This document shows positions 33,751 to 42,177 of a stretch of DNA of 64,000 bases, piece by piece; position 1 is the stretch's first letter; each line of letters begins with the position of its first letter. The DNA is from DSSB01 sp046346845 (GTDB lineage: Bacteria > UBA10199 > DSSB01), in NCBI GenBank assembly GCA_046346845.1, contig JAXMHH010000003.1, forward strand, positions 310,001 through 374,000, in the 5' to 3' direction. A program made the translations under genes and the position numbers. The notes under the pieces are model-generated. The model did no database searches. It saw nothing but the letters and a program-made list of their open reading frames with translations, and was not told the DNA's origin.

Positions 33751-36700
33751 CTAAGGGTTTTCCTTGGGGTCCTTCGGCATCGGCTGGACCACGGTGACCT
33801 CGTTGTCGGGGTCGGGCGCCGGGGCCGGCGCAACCTTGGTCTCTTTCAAGGCCTCCGGGCGCAACCACATGGTGGTCTTGTCGGGATCGGAGAGCTCCGT
33901 GTCGGAGGGCGGCCTCGGGCCGGCCTCCTCCGCCTTGGGGGGCGAGGACTCGATCCGCGCCACCTCGGGCTTGGCGCCCGGATTGTGGATGTAGACGAAG
34001 ACGCTGAAGTTGTCGGCCTCATAGTGGTCGACCATTTTGCCGCCGGTCGCTTGGTCGTAGACATTGCCGGCATTGTCGATGAAGAGGCTCTTGCCTTCCA
34101 AGGCGAAGGGCATGCGTTGGTCGCTGGGCAGCTGGCCGCTCTCGAACTTCTCGTCGGCCTCCGCCACGATCTTCATGCGGGCGCGGACCTTGTCGTTGAG
34201 GATCTGGGCCTTCTCCTGGGCGGTCTTGGCGTCCTTGGTCCATTCGTAGGCCAGGTTTCGGTCCGGGATGTTCTTCCACAGGCCGTCCGAGCCGCCGATG
34301 CCCACGTCGCCCTTTTCCAGGGCAATCTTGTCCAGTCCCTTGGCGGAGCGGAATCCGGTCTCGGGATCGTAGACCTCGCCCGCGGCGGTGAAACGCAGCT
34401 GGAAGCCCGGTTGGCCGACCGGATTGGCGATATTGCTGGCCATGGGATGCGAATTGATCGCCAGATCGCGCCCCTCGCCCTTCGGACCATACTGCTCGCC
34501 CTTCGGGCCGTTCGTGACAATCGTCCACGCAAAGTTATCCGGAAAGGTGGAGTAGATCCAATTCGCATGTCCATCGGGGGCTTTGCGGAAAAGGACGAAT
34601 TGCGGATCGCTGCCCCAGAAGGTCTCGAGGGTCTCCGGTGCCCCGGCGACCGCCGGACGATTCACCTTGATGACCACCACGCCCGCTCCGCCCGACTTCC
34701 TATTGGAGGGGTCGTAGAGTTCTGCCATCACCTTTTGGTTGGCGAGCTGGGAGGCGTCTTGTATGCTTTTCCCGCCGCTCACCTCCAACACCATGGTCTC
34801 TCCCAAAATTTGGGCTGCGCGCTTGCCGTTATCGTGGCCGCCCATGCCGTCCACGGCCAGGATCATGAGGTCTCCCTCCGGAGTGTAGGCATAGGCCACC
34901 AGGTCTTGGTTCTCGCTCTTGCGCCCCTCTCCCTCGTGGGTCAGGCCGGAGAACTCTCCCATCACCGGATTGGATTTTTGATGGAACTCCAGGGCCTCGG
35001 GTCCCTCGAAGCCGCCGCGCTCGCCCATCGCCACCTTGGCGGGAGGAAAGATCAGGCCCTCCGGCAGGGTGGGACGATTGCCCTCCACGGGCGGCGGCAT
35101 GCTCGCCGGCTTGACCACTGCGGGATCCGCGGGCTTGGCCGGAACGGATTGTTTCGCGCTGTCGACCTTCGCGGCGGCTTTCGTCTTTCCGCCGGAAAAG
35201 AATCCGGTCACCGAACGGAACAGGGCCGCGACCGGGCTGAACTTCGCGCCGAGGAAGGCCATCAGGCCCTTGGCGGGCGTGGCGGCGTCGGCGCTCGGTT
35301 TGCCCTCGGCCTTGGCCTCGGGCTTCGTCTCCGCGGGCGCGGCGGCTTTCCCATCCGCGGCGTCTAGCGGCTTGGTCTCGACCGGCTTGGCCGCCGCCTC
35401 AGACTTCGCCTTGGCCTTCTTCTTTGCCTTGGCGCCCTCGCCCGGCTTGGCATCGGCCTTGGCGGCGCCACCGGCCGGCGGATCCTTGGGCCCCTTGCCG
35501 TCGGCCGCCTTGCCCTTGCCGAACTTCGGCAGCTTAGGCAGGCTGGGGACCTTGTCCGCGACCTTGGCCATCCCGTCGAAGACGCGCTCGGTGCGGGTCA
35601 CGCCCGGGACGTCGAAGGGAAATTCCTTAATCAAGGCCTGGTAGTCGACCTTCGCCTCTTGGACCGGGACGACCTGACCGTCCGCGTCCTTGAGCTCCTG
35701 GAACTTGGGCGGAGTCAAAAGACCGGCCATGCTTCCGCTCGCCTCCGGACGGGCGGCGTACTTGATCTCGAAGCCTTCCAGCTCTCCCTTTTCATCCAGC
35801 GTGATCCGTACCTTCGAGAGGCCCTGCGGGTGGACCACCCAGGTCTGGAAGCTGTTCGTCTCGGGGTCGTAGAAGACCTGGGTATCCGAATTTTGTCCGC
35901 TGAAGGGCTTGTCCGGGCTGCCGCGGTATTCGGCTTCCACTTCACCCGCGGCCTCTTGCGCCGCATGGACCCGCTTGGCCTGCTCCACCAAGCCGAGGAT
36001 TTCTCCCTTGGTGAAGACCAGGCTCTTGCCGTCGGAGTTGGCGGTGTGGGTGCGGAGAATCAGGGCCTTGCCTTCGACTTGCTTCGCGAGCGCGTCGAGG
36101 TCGCCGCGCACCAATTGGAGGGTATTGCCTCCGTCGGCGAGGACTTGAAGGATGCCAAGCCCTTCCTTCACCTTGGACTGGGCGAAGAGATTGGCGACTT
36201 GAAAGGCCTGGGCGGCCGGCAGTTCGCGGGCCTCGCCCTTGCCGAAATAGACCTTGAGCAGCAGGTCCAACTCCTCCGGCTTGGCCCGGCGCAACATCAG
36301 GCGGGCCTGCGGGCTGGCCGCATCGAGCTCGCGACGCAGGCTGCGCTGGGCGGCGTCGAAGTCGTCTTTCATCTGAATGTCGAGGTACTTCTTCACCACC
36401 TCGATGACGGTCTTCCGCTCCTTCTCCTCGAGCCCCTTGGCGAAATCGCCCTTGGACTGCTCGACCGAATCGCGGGCCTTCTGCCGAATCCCCAGGTCGA
36501 CAGGCAATTTCTCCAGGGCCTTGGCCAGGGCCTCGGCCTCGGCGGCCTGCCGCTTCGCCAAGTCTTGGGGAGCGACCGCATCCTTTCCAGGTTCGGCCTC
36601 GGTCCCCTCCGCCTTCTTCTCGGCGGAATCAGCCTCGACCTTCGGCTGCATCGCCTCCAGGGCCTTTTCCAGCATGGCTTGGAGGTTCTTGGATTGTTCG

Positions 36701-39700
36701 AGGGCCTCTCGCCAATTTTTAAGCTTTTCGTTGAGCTCCTCGATCACCGCGGGATCCTTGGTACCCGTCAAGGCGCCCTTGACCGTCTTGACCAAGCCCG
36801 GCTTCTTTTCCGGCTTGGCCTCTTCCTGCTTCAGGCGGCGTTCGCCGATCTCGATCTTCTCGCGCAGCGAGGCCTCGTTCTTGGCGGCCTGTTCGGCGAC
36901 GGCCTTGAGCTGCTCTTGGCCGAGCCACTCGAAGATGTCGGAAAGTTTCACCCCGCCGACCTCCTGGAAGGAGGCCTCACCCAAAACCTCCAGCAACTCG
37001 GGCAGGCTCTTCGCCATGCCGACGCGAAGCTTGAGGGCCTCGAGGGCCTTCAGGGTTTGGAACTCCACCTCCAAGGGCGAGAGGCGCGGGTCGATCAGGC
37101 CGTCCTTCACCTGGGTGCCGGAGCTCAGCTCGAGACCGGCCTTCTTCAGGTCTGCGACCTGGCTCTCGAGCAGGGCCTTGACCTTGGCCTGGATGCCCAA
37201 TTCCGTGGGCAGACCGGAGAGCGGCTTCTTGCCGGAGAAGACCTCGGAAACCGCGTGCAGGATGTCGACGGCTCCCTGGTAGGGGCTGTCCTTCAACATA
37301 TTGAACAGGGCCGCGGGGTCCTTGGCCTTGGCGATGTGGCGGGCGAGGCTCAACTGCTGGTCGCGCGGCACCGTGGCCAGCTCCTTGGCGAGCGGGTGCG
37401 GCAGCTCGACGCGGACCTCCTTGCCGTCGACGCTGATGACGTCGCCTTCGCTCAGGGTGACGGATTCCCCCAAGCCGACCGGCTTGCCGTTGACCAAGAC
37501 CGTGGCGGGTTGTTTGGGGCTCGGTGCCGGCTTGGCGTCGGCGGCCGGCTTCGGTTCCGCAGCGGAATCGCCGTCCGCCGCGGGATCGGGAGCCTTCCCA
37601 TCCTCCGCCTTCTCGGCCGCAGGCTTCGGATCGGCGGCCTTGGCCTCCTCTCCCTTCGCCTCCTCGGGCTTGGCATCGGCGGCCGGCTTGGCGGCGACCT
37701 TTTTCCGCTTCTTGGGTTTGGGCGAGTCGGCCTTCTTTTCTTCGGACTTCGGATCGGCCTTTTTCTCTTCCGGCAGGGGCTCGGCGGGTTCTTCCACCTT
37801 CTGGTCATTGTGCAGGGAGAGCGTGCCGTCCTTGCCGCGGGACAGGCTCAGGCCCTTGCCCTTGCCGGCCAATAAAATTGCATCCAGGGAGGTCTTGACC
37901 TCGGGCTTGGGCAGGGAAATCCCCTGCACCTCGCCGCCCTCGGCCTCGCCCGCCCGCAAGGTGACGTCCTTCGGCATGCGATCGAAGAGCCACGGCATGT
38001 CGGGGGTGACCGGCTTGCCGGGGACGGGCTCCGGGGCGCCGCCCTTGGCCACATTGTCGATGCGCATGCGGGCCGAGGCCATGCCCAGGCCCAGCCTGCC
38101 GCCGGTGGCGGAGTTGGCGAGCTTGAAGCCGACCATCGCCTGCATATACATCAACAGGGTCTCGGGGAGGGTCCCGTCGTGCTGGGACCAGCCCAATTTC
38201 TTGTTGGCCTTGCCGGCGCCGTACATCGCGCCGACCGCCGCGCCGTGGTCGAGCAGGCCGCCCAGGCGCTTGCCCGCGACGGTCAGTTGCGGCGCGGCGC
38301 CGGGGCCGGTCGCCTTGCCGACCGACTCGAGCTTGCCGAGCGGCGTCTCCGCGAGGCCGCTGGCCCCCGCCTCGCCGGCGACATAGCCCCCCGCCCACTT
38401 GCCCATGCGGCCGGTGGCGAGGAAACGCTCGGTGAAGGCGGCGCTGCCGTAATGGGCAGTGCGCATCGCGCCGAACAGGAGGACGTTCGACTTGAAATCC
38501 TTGACGTGGTTGTCCCAGACCCCTTCGGAGCTGTAGAAGTAGGAATCGAGGGCCTTGCTCGAATAGGTGAAGGCCGCCGCCTCGCCGGTGACCCCGATGC
38601 CCGCCGCAATCACGCGGCCGGCGCTGCCCCAGGTGCGGAACTTCCACAGGCCGGCCAACTCGCAGCCGGAGCCCACGAAGGGCGCGATGGTCATCGCGGC
38701 GATCATGGTCGGCTTGCTGACTTCCTTGGCGAAGTGCTTGGCGCCGAACTCGAACTTCGTCCCGAAATCGCCCTTGCCTTCGGTGAGGGCGAGAAATTTT
38801 CGCACATCGCTCTGCAGCTTTTCCGCTTGTTCCTGGGCCGGAGGTTTCGGCGCACCCGCCGGAAGGGCCGGGAAATACCCGCGCTGGTCGGGGATCTTGC
38901 CGGATTGGAGCATCGAGGCCAGCCAGGCCTGGGTTTGGGGATAGCCCGCCTTGCCCAGTTCTTGGTCCTTGATGGCGGCCAAGTACTTCTCGCCGCGTTT
39001 TTCCATCGCGGCCTCGCCGGCGATGCCGACGTATTTCTCCAGGGTCTTGTCTTCCAACAGTTTGGTGCGAATTTTCTTCTCGTCCTCGCTCAGGTCCGCG
39101 TCGGCCAGGCCACGCAGGATGTCGAAGGCGGTGGCGTCGGGCCGGCTGACCGCGGCCACCGAGGCCTTGTCCAAGAGGCTTTGGGCGGCCTTCATCTCCT
39201 TGTCGTGGGCCTCCGCGTCGGCCCGGAGCGAGGTCATTTTCTTTTCTTCCTCGCTCGCGAGGTCCAATTGGATCAAGAGCTGCGACAAAAGCACCCCTTC
39301 GGGTCCGGGGGCGTCGTCCTGGCTCATCTTCTCGACCATGCCGAGCTGCTCGTCGATGACCTTCTTGACCTCCGCCAACTTGGGGTTGGGGTTGTTTGGA
39401 TCCTGCTTCAGGATGGGGTCGAAGAGCTTGCGGTATTCGGCGACGCGCTGAGCCACCGTGGGCAGCTTGGCCGCCTCTTCCACCTTCTGCAGGGAGGGGG
39501 ATTTCAGGAGGCGATCGCGGAGCTTCGCCTCGTCGCCCTGCAGGTCGGTCATCCCCCTCAGGATCTGCAAGATCGTCTGCTTGGGATCCTGAATGCTCTT
39601 CTCGGCCACCTTGGTGAGGAGGGGCTCGAGCGCCTTCATCTCCGGAGGCATCTCCAGCTTGGTCGGGTCTTGCTTCAGGCTCGCATAGGCGTTGTCGATC

Positions 39701-42009
39701 TTCTCCCCGGCCATGGTCTTCAGGAGGTCCAGGCTCTCGGCGCTGCGGCTCTTGGGCAGCTTGTCCATCGCGACCATCTGGGTCAACCAGCGGGCCGATC
39801 CCGCCATGCCCTTGGAGAAGAGGTCGTCACGGGCGATGGTCAAATAGGTCTGGGCCTGGATGTCCTTGATGTCCTCGCGGGCCGCGTCGGACAGCTTTTT
39901 CATCAGGGAGTCGCCCATCAGGCGCTCGGCGAGGGCGCGCTCGTCCGGGGTCAAGGCCAGTTTTTTCTCGACCGGGTTGTATTCCTCGACCTTCTTGCCC
40001 TTTCCAACCTCGGTGAGCTCGCGCAGCACCGTCAAGGCGTCCGAGCTCTTGCTCTGGGTGGTCTGAAGGAAGGCCTTTTCAAACAGGCCCTGCAGGGTCT
40101 TCTTCTCGGCCTCGGGGTCGATCTTCGGGCCCTTGTAGCTCCAGGCCTTGCTGTCGTGGACGCGCAGGGCGATCTGGTCCTCGGCCACCTTGGACAGGAC
40201 GGCGAGGCCCTCGAGGGAACGGCGCCGCGCGAAGGCGGGGGCCAGGGGCTTCTCGAAGGCCCGCTTGAGGGCGGGCGAATGAAAGGCCTTGGTCAGCTCC
40301 TGGGCCTTGTCGAGGTCTCCGGAGCTCAGGGCGAGCACGGTCTCGGTCAGGCGCAGAAAATCCTCATGGCGCTGCTTCTCCTCCGGGGTGGCGGCGGCCT
40401 GGAGGGCCTTCTGCTCGCTCTCCTGCAATTCCGACATCGCCGCGCTGGCGGTGTTCAGGTCGCCATAGACCATTCCGGTCAACATGCGGGTCACCCGGGC
40501 GCGCAAGATGGGATCGACCCCGCTTTGGTTGAGCAAGGGGGTCAGCGCGGCCTGGGCGCTGTCGAGGGTCTCGAAGACGATCCGCTGGTCGTAGCCCAAA
40601 TCCGGCTTTTCCAAGACCTTCGGCATGCCGAAATAGGTGAGGTGCGGGGCCACATAGGGGATGGTCCCCTCCAACACCGCGACGGTGCGCGGATCGAATT
40701 TTTTCTGGTCGTCCTGGAGCGGGGGGTATTTCCCGGCCTGGATATCCTCGTTGATCCGCTTCGCGACGCGGTCGGCGACTCCGCCCTCGGCACCGCCGAG
40801 GTTCTGGGCGCGACGTTCCACCTTGGCGGGGAAACCCTTCTCGAAGGTCCAGCGCTCGGTGTAGTCGACAGTCCCGGCCTCGCCGGCGGGCTTGAAGGTA
40901 AATTTCAAAAAGACGCTGGTCTTGTCGCCCTCCACCTGGGTGGAGACCTCAAGGGGGGGATCTTTGAGATTGAGCGTGAAGTCCGATCCCAAAGAGGCCT
41001 GGAGGGGTTCGAAATATTTGGCCGCTTTGGTCAATCCCTGGAAAAATTGGGGCTCGAGGGCCGCCATCGGGATCGCCTTGCTGCTGCGGACCAGGGAATT
41101 CATGGTCTTCTTGAAGAGGGCATCGCTGTACTCGGCGTATTGGGCCGGTTCCGCCTCGGCCTTGGCCGCCGGAATGTAAACCGCCGTAAACAGGTCGGGC
41201 TGAAAATTCTTGATAAAGGCCTTGGCCGTCTCGGCGCTCGGCTTCTCGGCGGCGGCGAGCTTGGCGGCCTTGGCCTGCCAAAAGGCCGCGTCGGAGCCTT
41301 CCGCGCCGACCTTCACGCCCCGGTCGTAACCGACCAATTCTCCGGTATTGCCGTTGAAGGAAAACTTGTCCTGGACCAGCAGGTGCCCGTCTTTCTTACC
41401 CTCGGCGTCCTCGGCGACATAGGAGAACACCACCTCGGTGGTGAGGCCGCGGTAGAAGACGGCATAATGGCTGCGCGGATCGCGCACGCGAAGCGCCACG
41501 CCCGCCTCGGAGGTGGCGTCGATCAGGGTCTGGAATTGGGTCGCCTTGTTCTTGCTGAAGATCTCGATCTGTTGGGGGGAAAAGGGGCGGGAATAGCTTC
41601 GCGCCACCATCGCGCCGAAGGCCTGGATCTTGGGATCGTCGGGCAGCGGAGCGGAGCGATAGGCCGCGAGCCATTTTTTCCATTCTTCCTTGTTCTCGCC
41701 GCGCCCGTTGTACTCGAAGTCGCGCTTGTAACCATTGAGTTTTTTCTGGCTGGGATCGAAGACGAAGGTGTCGCGGACATAAATACGTCCGTCGGTGGCG
41801 TCGGCATTGTCGTCGACGGGAAAGACGAAGGAAACGGCGACGTTGCCGTCGGCCTGCACCTCGACCTCGGTGCGGGCTTCCGAATCTTTTCCTTGGATTT
41901 TTTTCCCGTTCGCTTCGCCCTGCTTGCTGATGGACTCGAAGAAGTCCTTGTTGTCGCGAAGCAGGTTTCGCGTCTCCGGCGATAGCGCCGAGCTGAGCTT
42001 GCCACCCAT
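33751..42009 (-). CDS. Giant paralogue 2: shared N-module, hydrophobic module, FHA-like insert, C-terminal PP2C phosphatase
   Basis: The product is 2752 residues with no signal peptide. Residues 1-290 are the shared N-module (LSPETRNLLRDNKDFFESI; DSEARTEVEVQADGNVAV; TDGRIYVRDTFVFDPS). About 300-1080 is helical, and about 1080-1316 is the hydrophobic module (PTMIAAMTIAPFVGSGCELA). About 1374-1536 looks like a degenerate FHA fold interrupted by some 130 residues of Ala/Lys/Pro/Glu. About 1540-1860 is charged helix, and about 2165-2330 is a Lys/Ala/Pro linker. The C-terminal PP2C domain (about 2349-2679) has ENQDLVAYAY, AVDGMGGHDNG, GGSDGLW and ADNFSVFVY, so the metal-binding Asp residues are present. 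PP2C enzymes remove phosphate from Ser/Thr. This suggests a phosphatase tethered to a large scaffold. Confidence 0.88.
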   Translation of the reverse strand: MGGKLSSALSPETRNLLRDNKDFFESISKQGEANGKKIQGKDSEARTEVEVQADGNVAVSFVFPVDDNADATDGRIYVRDTFVFDPSQKKLNGYKRDFEYNGRGENKEEWKKWLAAYRSAPLPDDPKIQAFGAMVARSYSRPFSPQQIEIFSKNKATQFQTLIDATSEAGVALRVRDPRSHYAVFYRGLTTEVVFSYVAEDAEGKKDGHLLVQDKFSFNGNTGELVGYDRGVKVGAEGSDAAFWQAKAAKLAAAEKPSAETAKAFIKNFQPDLFTAVYIPAAKAEAEPAQYAEYSDALFKKTMNSLVRSSKAIPMAALEPQFFQGLTKAAKYFEPLQASLGSDFTLNLKDPPLEVSTQVEGDKTSVFLKFTFKPAGEAGTVDYTERWTFEKGFPAKVERRAQNLGGAEGGVADRVAKRINEDIQAGKYPPLQDDQKKFDPRTVAVLEGTIPYVAPHLTYFGMPKVLEKPDLGYDQRIVFETLDSAQAALTPLLNQSGVDPILRARVTRMLTGMVYGDLNTASAAMSELQESEQKALQAAATPEEKQRHEDFLRLTETVLALSSGDLDKAQELTKAFHSPALKRAFEKPLAPAFARRRSLEGLAVLSKVAEDQIALRVHDSKAWSYKGPKIDPEAEKKTLQGLFEKAFLQTTQSKSSDALTVLRELTEVGKGKKVEEYNPVEKKLALTPDERALAERLMGDSLMKKLSDAAREDIKDIQAQTYLTIARDDLFSKGMAGSARWLTQMVAMDKLPKSRSAESLDLLKTMAGEKIDNAYASLKQDPTKLEMPPEMKALEPLLTKVAEKSIQDPKQTILQILRGMTDLQGDEAKLRDRLLKSPSLQKVEEAAKLPTVAQRVAEYRKLFDPILKQDPNNPNPKLAEVKKVIDEQLGMVEKMSQDDAPGPEGVLLSQLLIQLDLASEEEKKMTSLRADAEAHDKEMKAAQSLLDKASVAAVSRPDATAFDILRGLADADLSEDEKKIRTKLLEDKTLEKYVGIAGEAAMEKRGEKYLAAIKDQELGKAGYPQTQAWLASMLQSGKIPDQRGYFPALPAGAPKPPAQEQAEKLQSDVRKFLALTEGKGDFGTKFEFGAKHFAKEVSKPTMIAAMTIAPFVGSGCELAGLWKFRTWGSAGRVIAAGIGVTGEAAAFTYSSKALDSYFYSSEGVWDNHVKDFKSNVLLFGAMRTAHYGSAAFTERFLATGRMGKWAGGYVAGEAGASGLAETPLGKLESVGKATGPGAAPQLTVAGKRLGGLLDHGAAVGAMYGAGKANKKLGWSQHDGTLPETLLMYMQAMVGFKLANSATGGRLGLGMASARMRIDNVAKGGAPEPVPGKPVTPDMPWLFDRMPKDVTLRAGEAEGGEVQGISLPKPEVKTSLDAILLAGKGKGLSLSRGKDGTLSLHNDQKVEEPAEPLPEEKKADPKSEEKKADSPKPKKRKKVAAKPAADAKPEEAKGEEAKAADPKPAAEKAEDGKAPDPAADGDSAAEPKPAADAKPAPSPKQPATVLVNGKPVGLGESVTLSEGDVISVDGKEVRVELPHPLAKELATVPRDQQLSLARHIAKAKDPAALFNMLKDSPYQGAVDILHAVSEVFSGKKPLSGLPTELGIQAKVKALLESQVADLKKAGLELSSGTQVKDGLIDPRLSPLEVEFQTLKALEALKLRVGMAKSLPELLEVLGEASFQEVGGVKLSDIFEWLGQEQLKAVAEQAAKNEASLREKIEIGERRLKQEEAKPEKKPGLVKTVKGALTGTKDPAVIEELNEKLKNWREALEQSKNLQAMLEKALEAMQPKVEADSAEKKAEGTEAEPGKDAVAPQDLAKRQAAEAEALAKALEKLPVDLGIRQKARDSVEQSKGDFAKGLEEKERKTVIEVVKKYLDIQMKDDFDAAQRSLRRELDAASPQARLMLRRAKPEELDLLLKVYFGKGEARELPAAQAFQVANLFAQSKVKEGLGILQVLADGGNTLQLVRGDLDALAKQVEGKALILRTHTANSDGKSLVFTKGEILGLVEQAKRVHAAQEAAGEVEAEYRGSPDKPFSGQNSDTQVFYDPETNSFQTWVVHPQGLSKVRITLDEKGELEGFEIKYAARPEASGSMAGLLTPPKFQELKDADGQVVPVQEAKVDYQALIKEFPFDVPGVTRTERVFDGMAKVADKVPSLPKLPKFGKGKAADGKGPKDPPAGGAAKADAKPGEGAKAKKKAKAKSEAAAKPVETKPLDAADGKAAAPAETKPEAKAEGKPSADAATPAKGLMAFLGAKFSPVAALFRSVTGFFSGGKTKAAAKVDSAKQSVPAKPADPAVVKPASMPPPVEGNRPTLPEGLIFPPAKVAMGERGGFEGPEALEFHQKSNPVMGEFSGLTHEGEGRKSENQDLVAYAYTPEGDLMILAVDGMGGHDNGKRAAQILGETMVLEVSGGKSIQDASQLANQKVMAELYDPSNRKSGGAGVVVIKVNRPAVAGAPETLETFWGSDPQFVLFRKAPDGHANWIYSTFPDNFAWTIVTNGPKGEQYGPKGEGRDLAINSHPMASNIANPVGQPGFQLRFTAAGEVYDPETGFRSAKGLDKIALEKGDVGIGGSDGLWKNIPDRNLAYEWTKDAKTAQEKAQILNDKVRARMKIVAEADEKFESGQLPSDQRMPFALEGKSLFIDNAGNVYDQATGGKMVDHYEADNFSVFVYIHNPGAKPEVARIESSPPKAEEAGPRPPSDTELSDPDKTTMWLRPEALKETKVAPAPAPDPDNEVTVVQPMPKDPKENP

Positions 42010-42067
42010 CTGTGCCCCCAGTATATCGATTTTATTGGCTTTTTTTCCCTATATCCGAAGCCGATAA

Positions 42068-42085
42068 AACCGTGTGCCTATGGTT
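42068..42085 (-). promoter_or_regulatory. Leader hairpin with AGGCACAC loop, giant paralogue 2
   Basis: On the minus strand AACC and GGTT flank a loop containing AGGCACAC, about 60 bp before the start codon. A second copy of the core, GGGGGCACA (42019-42011), ends one base before the ATG triplet region. The same pair of elements occurs before giant paralogue 3. Confidence 0.5.
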
Positions 42086-42093
42086 CAAAAACG

Positions 42094-42110
42094 TTCCCCA
42101 ACGTGGGGAA
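42094..42110. promoter_or_regulatory. Perfect palindrome upstream of giant paralogue 2
   Basis: TTCCCCAACGTGGGGAA has 7-bp arms around ACG, about 85 bp before the start codon. It could be an operator or part of a leader RNA. Confidence 0.4.
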
Positions 42111-42177
42111 TTATCGTACGGAATAGAGATTAGTTGCGGTGCAGGGCTATTGGGGGCCGAAGGGGGCTGGCATCAGA

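Noticed and set aside
38179..41985. Very long antisense open frame (1268 codons) across giant gene 2
   Set aside because: GC-rich codon bias leaves opposite-strand frames open. It lacks recognisable domains, is rich in His/Gly/Val of the antisense type, and lies wholly inside a better supported gene.
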